Positions 1 to 8,605 of a stretch of 39,332 bases of DNA are shown here, in pieces. Numbering within the stretch: the first letter of the stretch is position 1; every line of letters begins with the position of its first letter. Source of the stretch: Azophilus sp964638775 (GTDB lineage: Bacteria; Pseudomonadota; Gammaproteobacteria; Pseudomonadales; Azotimanducaceae); NCBI GenBank assembly GCA_964638775.1, contig CAZWZH010000137.1, positions 1 through 39,332 of the forward strand, given 5' to 3'. The position numbers were made by a program, and so were the translations under genes. The notes under the pieces are model-generated. The model was not told the origin of the DNA and ran no database searches. It was given only the letters and a program-made list of their open reading frames with translations.

Positions 1-1767
1 CGTCGGGAACTTCAGGTCCGCATACTGCACGTTGGGTGCGGCCGGCACACGGAGCGCAGCGGCGCCGCCCCGGGCGAGGAGGCCGTCGAAGGTGATGCCC
101 CGCATGGCGGGGTCGGTCGAACCGTCGATCTGTGCGCGCACGATATCTTCGCCCGACGCCTTGAAATGGTCGCCGAGCCCGAGACGTTCGGCCAGCGCCC
201 GCTCGATCTCACTGTCGGGGCGGGAATCGCCCACGGGCGGGATTACGGGCCTGCGCAGCATCACGCTGTTGCCGGCGATGACCACATCGCGCACCCGTTC
301 CCGGCCTTCCAGGAAGGTCGAGGCGGGCAGCACGATGTCGGACCAGTCGGCTGTTGTCTGCCAGAAATGATCCACCGTCACCACGAACTCGAGGCCCGCA
401 AGGTAGTCACGGGCGCGGTCCATGTGCGCCATGCGCTGGTTCAGCCAGTCGCCCTGGCAGAACAGCGCGCGCACCGGCAGGTCCCGGGAACAGACTTCGA
501 TGTTGGGGATCGACTCGGTCCCGGCCCAGTCGGGCAGCGGCGGCGTGGGGCCGAGCGTGGCCATGCGGCTGCCGATGCCATGGCTTTGCACGCCGACGCC
601 GCTGCCCGGTTTGCCGATGTTGCCGGTGAGCACCGCCATGGTGGCGGCGGCGCGGGTGAGCACCTCGGCGTGCAGGTAGCGGTCGACGCCATAGCCGAAG
701 CCGATGGTAGAGGGGCCGTTGGCGTGCGTTCGGGCGAGTTCGCGGATATCGGCGGCCTCGACTCCCGTAACGTTGGCGACACGATCCGGCGGATAGTCGG
801 CCACCATCTCGGCAAGCAGTGAAAACGCTGTCGCCACCGCGTGGCCGTCGATATCGAAATGCCCGCGCAAGCGCGGGACCGCTACCGATGAGGAACGACC
901 CGAATGGCCGGTGGTGTCCATCACCAAGTATTCGCTGTCGGAACCGGTTGCCGACACATCGCACGCTCGAAGAAAGGTTCCGGTGTCCTTGCGCACCAGC
1001 AACGGGCCGACGGTGTGTTTCCTCGTGAACGCCTCGTCGACCAGGCCCTCGTCGATGAGCACGTGCAGCATTCCCAGCGCCAGTGCGAGATCGGTGCCCG
1101 GGCGCGGCGCGATCCACCAGGTGGCGTGCATGGCGGTCGCGGAGTAACGCGAATCGATGACGATGACTTCGGTGCCGGCCTCCCGCGCATCGAGCAGAAA
1201 GCGCATGGAGGTCATGGACGTTTCCGCCGGGTTGTTCCCCCACACGAGGTAGTTCCGGGCGTTGGGCCGGTCTGTCCACTCGTTGGCGGCCTGGCCGAAC
1301 ATGCCCTTGAAGCCCAGGACGTTGTTCAGGCCCATGTGTACGGCCATGTCCACGCCGCCGAAGAAATTCGCGCTGCCGCCGCCGCCGATCAGCGCGGCCA
1401 GGCGGCTGTAGTTGGCCAGTTGCGACGAGCCCGAGGTGCGCGAAAAGGCGATGCTCCGCGCGCCGTGGGCATCGATCAGTTCCGAAAAACGCCCGGCAAT
1501 CTCGTCCAGCGCATCGTCCCAGCTCACCGGCTCGAATCCGCCGCTGCCGCGCTCGCCCGTGCGCCGCATCGGCGTAGCAATGCGTTCTTCGGCGTACACC
1601 CATTGCGGCAGGGTCAGGCAGCGCACGCACAGGCCCTGATAGCGGACGTCCGGGTGATCGGCGGGGGCAACACGCACCAATCGGCCGTCTCGCACGGTGC
1701 AGGCCAGCGGTGAGCGTCCGCCGCAGTTGTGGGCGCAGACCGTGTTGACGAGGATTTCGTCACTCAT
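1..1767 (-). CDS. Molybdopterin-dependent oxidoreductase, DMSO-reductase family (partial; C-terminus outside window)
   Basis: The reading frame is open from ATG at 1767 to the window edge, giving 589 residues; family members are usually 700-800, so the C-terminal dinucleotide-binding domain is probably cut off. The N-terminus has an Fe-S-type segment with C11, C15, C23, C47 and C50, followed by the typical P-M-x-R-x-G-x-R-G stretch (66-74) and W-D-x-A-L (83-87). GNNPAETS and GQAANEW segments fit the bis-MGD binding fold. There is no twin-arginine or Sec signal, so a cytoplasmic enzyme is expected. By alignment from memory with DmsA (C-x3-C-x3-C), the third cysteine position is Ser19 and the Mo-ligand serine region reads G-V-D140-M. 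Both placements are tentative. The gene diverges from the MFS transporter. No electron-transfer subunit is visible. Family assignment is firm; the reaction is unknown. Confidence 0.88.
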   Translation of the reverse strand, partial: MSDEILVNTVCAHNCGGRSPLACTVRDGRLVRVAPADHPDVRYQGLCVRCLTLPQWVYAEERIATPMRRTGERGSGGFEPVSWDDALDEIAGRFSELIDAHGARSIAFSRTSGSSQLANYSRLAALIGGGGSANFFGGVDMAVHMGLNNVLGFKGMFGQAANEWTDRPNARNYLVWGNNPAETSMTSMRFLLDAREAGTEVIVIDSRYSATAMHATWWIAPRPGTDLALALGMLHVLIDEGLVDEAFTRKHTVGPLLVRKDTGTFLRACDVSATGSDSEYLVMDTTGHSGRSSSVAVPRLRGHFDIDGHAVATAFSLLAEMVADYPPDRVANVTGVEAADIRELARTHANGPSTIGFGYGVDRYLHAEVLTRAAATMAVLTGNIGKPGSGVGVQSHGIGSRMATLGPTPPLPDWAGTESIPNIEVCSRDLPVRALFCQGDWLNQRMAHMDRARDYLAGLEFVVTVDHFWQTTADWSDIVLPASTFLEGRERVRDVVIAGNSVMLRRPVIPPVGDSRPDSEIERALAERLGLGDHFKASGEDIVRAQIDGSTDPAMRGITFDGLLARGGAAALRVPAAPNVQYADLKFPT

Positions 1768-2136
1768 TGGGTACGGCGCAGGGGGCATCTCGAACGTTGA
1801 CCGGGACGATACTAGTCGCGAAAGCCAGCGAGGTGCAATTCTCCAGCGAGCCGCACCTGTTCATGACTGAACGACCGCGGCCAGGCGGCCTCAGGCCGGT
1901 CCGCGTGGGACATCTGTGCTTTAATCGCGCCGCAGGGAGGGCTCTCGGTTCAAGCGCACGATGCGGGGCGATGAGTTGATCACTGCAAACCTGGAGAACC
2001 GGCGGACCGGGCTCCCACCGGCCGATGACGAGGGATTGAGGGGCGTGATCCAGACCTCCTGTTCGCGGATCAGGTGAACGAATGAGTCAACAGTCAAGCC
2101 CCCAACCGCCGACTCGCTAGCCCGACCTATTCGTGA
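1768..2136. other. Divergent intergenic region without a gene
   Basis: About 370 bp separate the divergent molybdo-enzyme and MFS genes. No ORF here looks like protein-coding sequence. On the minus strand there are two tandem TTGACT hexamers (complement of about 2084-2096), which could be -35-like, but I find no convincing -10 at proper spacing. A loose inverted repeat TGATCC/GGATCA lies near 2046-2072. Nothing is strong enough to name as a regulatory site. Confidence 0.4.
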
Positions 2137-3465
2137 ATGAACGTAGCGAGGCTGGCAAGAGTAGTGAATCAGAACACCTCGCCTGCCGCTGCGGAGCCCG
2201 CCTGGAGCCGGAGCAAGCGTCACTATACGTTCGCGCTTCTGTGCGCAGTGTGGCTGATGAGCCTGGTCGACAGACAGATCATCGCCATCGTACTGGAACC
2301 GATCAAGCACGAATTCCAGGCCAGCGATACGGCGATGGGGCTGCTCACGGGCCTGGTGTTCGCAGGGTTTTACGTGATTGCGTCGGTACCCCTGGGACGT
2401 TGGGCCGATGTTGGCGTGCGGCGCTCAATCGTCGCCCTGATACTGGGATTCTGGAGTGTGATGACCTGCCTGGGCAGTGTCGCCCAGTCGTATTTCCAAC
2501 TGGCGCTGACCCGGATCGGCGTCGCAATCGGCGAAGCGGGGGCAAGCCCGGCAACACAGTCGATGGTTGCGGATCTTTATCCTCTTGCCCAGCGCGGCAG
2601 GGCGCTTTCCATAATGAGCGCCTTCGGGTCCACGGGCATCTTTTTCAGCCTGTTCCTGGGGGGCTGGCTCAGCGACACGGTGGGCTGGCGCATGGCCTTC
2701 GTGCTGGTGGGGTTGCCGGGGCTGCTCGTGGCGGTGCTCATCCGCCTCACCGTCGACGAACCGCCCCGCGGCATGTCCGATGCGGTGCGGCAAGACGCCG
2801 CGGCGCCGCCGTTCAGGGCAACCCTGGCTTACCTCTGGAGCATGAAGAGCTATCGCCTGATTGTGGTCACCGTGGCATTCGGCGGCCTTGTCGGATTCGG
2901 CACACTGGGATGGGCGCCGGCGTTTTTCATGCGTGTGCACCAGATGTCGGCCACCGAAGCCGGCTTGTGGTTCGGCCTGTCGGTGCTGTTCGGACTGATC
3001 GGCGGCAACCTGTTCGTGGGCTGGCTGTCGGACCGGCTCGGCAAGCGGGACATTCGCTGGTACATGCGGGTCAGCGGCGGGGGCGCGCTGTGCGCCACCC
3101 CGTTCGGGATTCTCGCGGCCTGGTGGCCGACGTCCCTGGGTTCGGTAGCGATGTTCGCGCTATACCTGTTTTTCCTGGTCTTTCACCTGCCGCCGGCGCA
3201 GGCCATGGTGCAGAGCCTGGTCCGCTCGCGCATGCGCGGCATGGCCGTCACAGGCCTGGTATTCTGTCAGAACCTGGTGGGCGCCGGGCTCGGCCCGCTG
3301 TTCATCGGTGTGCTGAACGATGTGTTTGCGGCGCGATACGGCGCCTACGCAACCCGCTATTCCCTGTCCGTAACCCTGGCCCTGGTGGTCGTGACGGGCA
3401 TTGCCGGCCTGACGGCGAATCGCTGGTTGACCCGGGACCATTGGAGAACCTGGAAGTCCGGCTAG
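2137..3465 (+). CDS. MFS transporter, spinster-like family
   Basis: This 442-residue protein has a hydrophobicity pattern consistent with 12 membrane spans. After a cytoplasmic N-terminal tail of about 30 residues, the first span carries LMSLVDRQ. The loop between spans 2 and 3 has the MFS signature G-R-W-A-D-x-G-x-R-R, repeated in degenerate form as GWLSDRLGKRD between the halves. R-I-G-V-A-I-G-E-A-G in span 4 and the DEPPRG segment before the central loop are typical of spinster-type MFS carriers found in catabolic clusters. It would move an organic acid or hydrophobic substrate or product across the inner membrane. ATG 2137 lacks a clear ribosome site; a GTG at 2164 behind GAGG is an alternative. 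The substrate cannot be read from sequence. Confidence 0.88.
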   Translation: MNVARLARVVNQNTSPAAAEPAWSRSKRHYTFALLCAVWLMSLVDRQIIAIVLEPIKHEFQASDTAMGLLTGLVFAGFYVIASVPLGRWADVGVRRSIVALILGFWSVMTCLGSVAQSYFQLALTRIGVAIGEAGASPATQSMVADLYPLAQRGRALSIMSAFGSTGIFFSLFLGGWLSDTVGWRMAFVLVGLPGLLVAVLIRLTVDEPPRGMSDAVRQDAAAPPFRATLAYLWSMKSYRLIVVTVAFGGLVGFGTLGWAPAFFMRVHQMSATEAGLWFGLSVLFGLIGGNLFVGWLSDRLGKRDIRWYMRVSGGGALCATPFGILAAWWPTSLGSVAMFALYLFFLVFHLPPAQAMVQSLVRSRMRGMAVTGLVFCQNLVGAGLGPLFIGVLNDVFAARYGAYATRYSLSVTLALVVVTGIAGLTANRWLTRDHWRTWKSG

Positions 3466-3608
3466 GGCGACGGGTATCCCGCCATGTACGGCCCTCTGCG
3501 GCCTGGCTCACCATGCGCTCATCGACATCCCCCGACTCGTTGCGCCGTCTCTGAAAGCTCCCGCCCGATGAAGTAAAGTCACCCGAACCCCTCCCTACCG
3601 AGGAGCCT

Positions 3609-5048
3609 GTGGCAAACGCACTATCGCCGGTCAAGCGAAAACTGTCCTATGACGTGGCCCATCGCATTGCCCGCGACATCATCGACAACGGTTGGGAGGA
3701 AGGCCATCTCATCGGCCGCGAACCGAAGCTGCTGGAGCGGTACTCGATCAGCCGCGATACATTTCGCGAAGCGCTGCGCGTTCTGGAATGGCAGGGGCTC
3801 ATAAGAACCCGCCGGGGGCGCAGTGGCGGCCTCATGGTGGCCAAGCCGTCCAAGGACGCCATCCTCAATATCCTGAGAACGTACCTCGCCCTCACCGACA
3901 TCACGTTCTCGGAAGTGATGGAAGTTCGGCGCAGGCTCGAGCGCCTGGCGGTCCGGTTGGCGACGATCCGCCTCACCGATGAAGTGGTGCCCCGTCTCCA
4001 GGCTCTGCTGGAGGAGTCGGTCGCTCCGAGTGAAAGTACGGTCGAGGAGATTGTCAGGCACCTGCGCCTGATCCACGAAATCGGGCGCGTCAGCGGCAAC
4101 TCCGTGCTGGGGTTGTTCATCGCGCCGCTGGACTATGTGGCGGTGGATTTTGTCGATCTGGACAAGCTCTCCGAAGACCTGTTGGAGCGTACCCGGGCGT
4201 CCGGGCGAAAGATCCTGCGCAAGCTGGTTGCCGCCATCGTCGACAACGAGGAAGAAGTCGCCATCGAAAACGTGAACGACTACATCCAGCTTACGGAAAA
4301 TGTCGCGCGAACTGCGAGCAGGAGCATCGATGGCGAGCCGTCGACCTATCCGCAATGGCTTGACTTCGGGCGCAATAAATTCGCCCATACCCTGATTTAC
4401 CGCATTCGCCACGACATTCGCCGGCAGGGCCTCGCTGCGGGAGACCGGCTCGGCTCGGAAACCGACCTGATCAGGAATTACGACGTCAGCCGTTCGATAC
4501 TTCGGGAAGCCTTGAGAATACTCGAGCTGATCGGCATTACCGAAAGCCGGACGGGCCCCTATGGCGGCGTTTTCGTCGACCGGGCCGATCCCGACAATAC
4601 CGTCGAGGCAGCGGGCCAGTTTCTGGAACAGTCCGACCTGCCCTACGAGCAGATCTACGAGGTGCGTCTCGAGCTGGATACGTTTGCCACGGAGTTGGCG
4701 GCCGAGCGGCGCACCGAGGCTCAGACTCAGAATCTGGACAGGGCGCTCGCGGCGGAGTCGGGCGCCCGGTCGGCCGAGGAGTTCGCGGCCGCCGCGGGCC
4801 ATTTGCACAACGCGATCTGTGCGGCGGCGCACAATCGGGTGATCGGCCTGTACGTCAACGTCCTGATCAGCAGCAAGCTGTTCCGATTCGTGCACGAGCA
4901 GCAGTTACGCAAGCTGATGGACAACAGGACGATCCTGGTGCGCAGTCACGAACGCATCATTCGAGCCATCAAGGCAAGGGATGCCGAACAGGCGAGCCGC
5001 CACATGCTCGACCATCGCGCCCAGGTGGGGCGTCTGCTACGGCTGTAG
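3609..5048 (+). CDS. Tandem-duplicated GntR/FCD (FadR-type) transcriptional regulator
   Basis: The protein has 479 residues, twice the usual 220-250. It contains two complete units. Unit 1 has a winged helix at about 10-80 (SRDTFREALRVLEWQGLI) and an FCD ligand domain at about 95-230. Unit 2 has a winged helix at about 256-330 (SRSILREALRILELIGIT) and an FCD domain at about 345-479. FCD-2 keeps the histidine-rich metal/ligand positions (GHLHNA; SHERII...RHMLDH). FCD-1 lacks the C-terminal histidines and looks degenerate. The start is GTG 3609, with AGGAG at 3601-3605 at unusually short spacing. FadR-type proteins bind short palindromes as homodimers; a fused protein could bind as a pseudo-dimer. 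It faces the P450 gene convergently and is a candidate regulator of the AGTATACT sites in this window (inference). Confidence 0.9.
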   Translation: MANALSPVKRKLSYDVAHRIARDIIDNGWEEGHLIGREPKLLERYSISRDTFREALRVLEWQGLIRTRRGRSGGLMVAKPSKDAILNILRTYLALTDITFSEVMEVRRRLERLAVRLATIRLTDEVVPRLQALLEESVAPSESTVEEIVRHLRLIHEIGRVSGNSVLGLFIAPLDYVAVDFVDLDKLSEDLLERTRASGRKILRKLVAAIVDNEEEVAIENVNDYIQLTENVARTASRSIDGEPSTYPQWLDFGRNKFAHTLIYRIRHDIRRQGLAAGDRLGSETDLIRNYDVSRSILREALRILELIGITESRTGPYGGVFVDRADPDNTVEAAGQFLEQSDLPYEQIYEVRLELDTFATELAAERRTEAQTQNLDRALAAESGARSAEEFAAAAGHLHNAICAAAHNRVIGLYVNVLISSKLFRFVHEQQLRKLMDNRTILVRSHERIIRAIKARDAEQASRHMLDHRAQVGRLLRL

Positions 5049-5063
5049 GGAGCACGGCCGCGC

Positions 5064-6302
5064 TTACGCGAGTGCATCGGCGTCCGCTGCATGAGCCTCC
5101 CAACCAAGCGGCAGGGCATTGAGGCCCCAGATGCCCAGGTGGAATTCGAGTTCGTCCGGGCGCTTCACGAAAAATTCCGGGACAGCATCCAACCACTCTT
5201 CCACCAGGATACGCATCTCGAGCCGCGCCAGATGCATGCCGACGCACATGTGGGGCCCCCAGCCAAACCCCAGGTGCCGATTCGGCTTGCGCGCCAGGTC
5301 CGGTTCAGAGGGATTTTCAAACGCTTCTCCGTCGAGGTTGCCGGCGGCCATGAACAGTTCGATGCTGTCGCCCTTTTTGAAGGTGACGCCGTGAAATTCC
5401 AGGTCACGGGTCACGAATCGCCGGGTGGTGAGCACCGAGTTCAGGCGCATGATCTCCTCGAGAGCGCTTGCGATCGCATCCGGCTTGCCGCGCAGTTCCC
5501 GCTGCAACCCGGGACGCTCGCCAATGTACTTGAATACCCAGGTAAGCTGATTCATCACGGTATCCAGGCCCCCGACGAAGAGGTTGAATCCCAACCCGAG
5601 GCGTAGCTCCTCCGACACATCGGCCTTGACCAGCAGCGTGAGAAAGTCATCCCCCGGTTCCTGCCGACGCTCATCGAAGCCCTTGCGCACACGCGCCACG
5701 ATCTTGCGGATCGCATCGCGCGTCTTCTCCAGATCGTTCGGATCGGGCTGCAGCAGCGCGGCCTCCCACGCCAGAAACTCGTCCGCCTCCTCCATGGGCA
5801 GGCCCATCAGCAACAGAAAGATCTGCGTCGGGTAGATGGACGCGACATCCCTGACGAATTCGCAGTCGCCCTGATCGACGCAGCGGCGCACCAGGTCCCG
5901 GGCCAGGTCGCGAATGCCGCCGGAGAGCTTCTCGATGTTGGCGGGCAGCAGGTGTTCGCGAATGATGCTGCGCACGCGCGCGTGCAGGGGCGGGTCGGTG
6001 TCGATGGGAATCATGAGTTCGTAACCCATCTGGATCAGTTCGTTGAATCCGGAGATGCCCACGCTGGAGAAGTCCGCGGGGGTGCGCATGATTTCGCGAA
6101 TCAGGTCCATGGACGTCACCTGCCAGGCGCCGCGGGTGAATGTCCGGTCCATCTGGGGGGTTGTGTTGTAGAAAATCGGGGGTTTCGTTTCGTGCAAGGC
6201 GCCGATCTCGGTGAAGATGTCCGCCCTCGGGTCCATGGTGAATACGTTGAAGGAGTCGACGAGTTCCTTCGGTACATGGTCGGGTACGGTTACGTTGAAC
6301 AT
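5064..6302 (-). CDS. Cytochrome P450, P450cam/CYP101-like
   Basis: The 412-residue soluble P450 has no membrane anchor. The I-helix reads LFVGGLDTVMNQL, closely matching P450cam, with acid-alcohol pair D247-T248 (P450cam D251-T252). ExxR lies at about 283-286 (EIMR). The haem loop is FGWGPHMCVGMHLAR with ligand C353 (P450cam C357). Conserved spacing and segments such as EFHGVTFKKGD make CYP101 kinship clear from remembered P450cam sequence. P450cam hydroxylates camphor using a [2Fe-2S] ferredoxin and reductase; neither partner is encoded in the window. ATG 6302 follows GGAG at good spacing, but that site lies inside a small hairpin (6307-6321). A 16-bp palindrome lies about 95 bp upstream. 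The role is probably regioselective hydroxylation of an alicyclic substrate; the substrate is unknown. Confidence 0.95.
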   Translation of the reverse strand: MFNVTVPDHVPKELVDSFNVFTMDPRADIFTEIGALHETKPPIFYNTTPQMDRTFTRGAWQVTSMDLIREIMRTPADFSSVGISGFNELIQMGYELMIPIDTDPPLHARVRSIIREHLLPANIEKLSGGIRDLARDLVRRCVDQGDCEFVRDVASIYPTQIFLLLMGLPMEEADEFLAWEAALLQPDPNDLEKTRDAIRKIVARVRKGFDERRQEPGDDFLTLLVKADVSEELRLGLGFNLFVGGLDTVMNQLTWVFKYIGERPGLQRELRGKPDAIASALEEIMRLNSVLTTRRFVTRDLEFHGVTFKKGDSIELFMAAGNLDGEAFENPSEPDLARKPNRHLGFGWGPHMCVGMHLARLEMRILVEEWLDAVPEFFVKRPDELEFHLGIWGLNALPLGWEAHAADADALA

Positions 6303-6306
6303 GATT

Positions 6307-6321
6307 GCTCCGTTGCGGAGC
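6307..6321 (-). promoter_or_regulatory. Hairpin containing the P450 ribosome-binding site
   Basis: Read on the minus strand, arms GCTCCG and CGGAGC flank the loop CAA, and the 3' arm is followed by AATC and the P450 ATG. The Shine-Dalgarno bases GGAG are therefore in the paired 3' arm. This could lower or condition translation initiation. The structure is read directly; any effect is inferred. Confidence 0.45.
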
Positions 6322-6396
6322 CGACCCGGGCCATCGTTCCGATTCGGCCCACCCAGGGCAGCGTCCGGGCCAACCGGCCGGATGATTCACCGCTTG

Positions 6397-6412
6397 ATTT
6401 TCACGTGAAAAT
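6397..6412. promoter_or_regulatory. 16-bp perfect palindrome, putative operator
   Basis: ATTTTCACGTGAAAAT is a perfect 16-bp palindrome in the 278-bp divergent region between the P450 (-) and ThDP enzyme (+) genes. It is AT-rich outside its CACGTG core, unlike the surrounding GC-rich DNA. Its place about 95 bp upstream of the P450 start suits an operator for a dimeric repressor or activator. It is unrelated to the AGTATACT sites, so a second regulator is implied. Confidence 0.6.
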
Positions 6413-6580
6413 AGCCTACTAATTGTGCCGATCCACAGAACTCATGGCAAGGCGGTTACCGGGCCTGTCGAGGTTGTGACCAGCGCACAAGCGGGGGCAA
6501 AGAACCGCACCCGGGATCGATGGGCGATGCGATCCGAGCCATGAGAGACCACGCAGGACTTGACACGGCGGATTGGCTCC

Positions 6581-8344
6581 ATGAGCAACAAGGAATACTG
6601 GAACCCCGAAAACCCCTGGGGGCATGAACTGATCGTGAATCGACTTCTCGAAGAGGGTGTCGAATACATCTTCGCGCTCACCGGAGGTCACATTCTCGCC
6701 GTACTCAATGCAGCTCACGAAAAAGGGATCAACGTTGTATCCACGAGGACCGAGGACGGCGCCGTTCTGGCCGCCACGGGATATGCCCTGGCGACGGGCA
6801 AGGTCGGTGTGGCGGCGTTTGGCGCGGGCATGATCCCGATGGCGATCAACGGCGCCTGCAATGCGGCCATGGGGCAGGTTCCAGTGGTGATCATCTCGGG
6901 AGCCGAACGGTCCGATGCCGACGACAGGAAGATGGTTCAGGGCAGCGACGTACTGCCTTTCGCCCGCGCTTCCTATTGCAAGTCGGCCTACCACGTCACC
7001 AAGTGGGCCCGCATCCCCGACATGATCTCCCGGGCGTTCCAGGATGCGACCACCGGAACGCCGGGCTGCACGTTCATCGATATTCCGAAAGACATCATGG
7101 TGTCCAGGGGTGACCCCGCCGAGTTCGAGACCTATCCGTTTACCCGTACATCGGCACGCTCCGCCGGCGACCCCGAGGACATTGCGAGGGCGGTCGAGCT
7201 GCTCGCGGACGCCGCGCGACCGGCCGTGCTGGTCGACCGCCAGGCCCATGCAGCGGATGTCGGCGATGAAATCAAGCGGTTCGTCGAGTTGACCGGCATA
7301 CCGGTCGAGAAGGATTTCGGAACGCTCGGCGAATCGCCCTGCAACCTGGGCGCGGTCGGCCTTTTCCCCATGGCCGCCGATGCGGATGTCGTGCTGGTGC
7401 TCGGCAGGGTGGCCCAGAGCCTGAAAGGCTCTGCGACGGCTTTGCCCTATACCGGAAAGCTCATCTACGTGTACACGGAGCCGGAGGATATCGGCCGCTG
7501 CAACGACGTGGAAGTCGCCATCGCCGGCAACACGAAGCTGGTGCTCCAACAACTGATATCGGGCCTTGAGGAACTCGACTTGCCGGACCATTCGGGCTGG
7601 GTTCAGGAATTGATCGGCCGACGCGAAAAAGCCGCGGAACAGTTTCGCGGGATGGGGGAGCAGTTCCGCACGCATGCGCCGGTGCACCCGGCCTTCATCG
7701 CCGGTGAATCGGTGCAGTGGATGGTCGACCACAACCTCCACAAGGAAGCGAATCGTGTCGAGGACGGCGGCGATTCCCTGATCTGGTGGTGGAATGCCCT
7801 GAGCAACTCCGGCATTCCCCAGCAGCGGCCCGCACAGGCCATCAGCATCGGCTCGCTTGCCTACTCCTTCGGCGCCGTGGGCAGCGGGCCCGCCCTTGCG
7901 GTGGGCATGGTCTGCGCACGGCCCGGCGAGTTTCTGCTCATGCCCTCCATGGGGGACGGCTCCATCGGCTACCACATGGCGGAACTCGAAACCATCGGCA
8001 GGCTGGGCGCGCACGGTGTAATGATCATGTACAACAACAGTTGCTGGGCCATGGTCTACAGCAACCAGCGCAATATCTGGGGAAGGGAGGCGACGCCCGG
8101 GTCGTTTTTCGCGCCGGGGGTGCGCTACGACAGGATGGCCGAGGGCCTGGGCTGGGCGAAGGGCGAGCACGTCGCCGAACCCGGTGAGCTGAGACCCGCG
8201 CTGGACAGGGCCTACGAGCGCGCCATGCAAGAAAAGAAGATGGTGATGGTGAACGTCGAAACGGAAGCCAACGCCTTTTTGCTCGGCATGACGATGAAAA
8301 TGCCGCAGACCGAAGCGGGTGAAGACTACCTGCCGGGGACCTGA
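6581..8344 (+). CDS. Thiamine diphosphate-dependent enzyme (acetolactate synthase / 2-hydroxyacyl-CoA lyase superfamily)
   Basis: The 587-residue protein has the three-domain ThDP layout. The N-terminal Pyr domain carries the likely ThDP-activating glutamate E58 in the context R-T-E-D-G-A. A central domain includes ARPAVLVDRQAHA. The C-terminal PP domain has the metal/ThDP motif GDGS starting at residue 458, ending in Y-N-N-S-C-W. Family members make or break C-C bonds next to a carbonyl: acetolactate synthase, oxalyl-CoA decarboxylase, 2-hydroxyacyl-CoA lyase or cyclic-diketone hydrolase. I cannot choose among them; the context of cyclic-diketone cleavage makes a lyase or hydrolase attractive. 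I chose ATG 6581; an in-frame TTG at 6560 would add seven non-conserved residues. It lies between the P450 (divergent) and the TonB receptor (same strand). Confidence 0.85.
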   Translation: MSNKEYWNPENPWGHELIVNRLLEEGVEYIFALTGGHILAVLNAAHEKGINVVSTRTEDGAVLAATGYALATGKVGVAAFGAGMIPMAINGACNAAMGQVPVVIISGAERSDADDRKMVQGSDVLPFARASYCKSAYHVTKWARIPDMISRAFQDATTGTPGCTFIDIPKDIMVSRGDPAEFETYPFTRTSARSAGDPEDIARAVELLADAARPAVLVDRQAHAADVGDEIKRFVELTGIPVEKDFGTLGESPCNLGAVGLFPMAADADVVLVLGRVAQSLKGSATALPYTGKLIYVYTEPEDIGRCNDVEVAIAGNTKLVLQQLISGLEELDLPDHSGWVQELIGRREKAAEQFRGMGEQFRTHAPVHPAFIAGESVQWMVDHNLHKEANRVEDGGDSLIWWWNALSNSGIPQQRPAQAISIGSLAYSFGAVGSGPALAVGMVCARPGEFLLMPSMGDGSIGYHMAELETIGRLGAHGVMIMYNNSCWAMVYSNQRNIWGREATPGSFFAPGVRYDRMAEGLGWAKGEHVAEPGELRPALDRAYERAMQEKKMVMVNVETEANAFLLGMTMKMPQTEAGEDYLPGT

Positions 8345-8454
8345 TGGCAGGGCGCTCGGAACGGGTTGCAGGCGGGCTTCTGCCACACGGTGGTTCCCCG
8401 GTTACCGCGGTTGTGCAGCCGATGGATGTTCGGAAAGATTCGAACTGCCGCGAA

Positions 8455-8482
8455 TTGACCCTTTTCCCTTAAAAAGTATACT
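8455..8482 (+). promoter_or_regulatory. Sigma-70-type promoter of the TonB receptor gene
   Basis: TTGACC (8455-8460) and TATACT (8477-8482) are separated by 16 bp in an AT-rich patch upstream of the receptor ORF. Transcription would start near 8490, giving a leader of about 115 nt. The -10 hexamer is embedded in the AGTATACT palindrome, so a bound regulator would occlude RNA polymerase. Confidence 0.6.
8475..8482. promoter_or_regulatory. AGTATACT palindromic site 1 (TonB receptor)
   Basis: A perfect 8-bp palindrome within the -10 region of the receptor promoter, about 123 bp before the ATG. The same octamer recurs at 13041, 23829 and 28487, always in intergenic DNA upstream of a gene. The core GTATAC fits the short GT...AC palindromes bound by FadR-type GntR proteins (family knowledge); assignment to the tandem GntR protein is inference. 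Confidence 0.6.
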
Positions 8483-8605
8483 ATAAAGCTCCGCTTGTCC
8501 TGGCGGCATGCACAGGGAGGAGCGTCGAAATCAGGGAGACGGGTGCGGCGCGCGCGGATGCAAGTTCCGGCCGGCTCCCGTCAACACCGGACGAGGAGAG
8601 AGGCT

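Noticed and set aside
407..1630. 407-residue minus-strand ORF inside the molybdo-enzyme gene
   Set aside because: Arginine-rich, low-complexity translation in an alternative frame; the frame open from 1767 has clear molybdopterin oxidoreductase motifs.
6419..8386. 655-residue minus-strand ORF opposite the ThDP enzyme
   Set aside because: It is antisense shadow of a gene with clear ThDP motifs; its translation has no recognisable domain.
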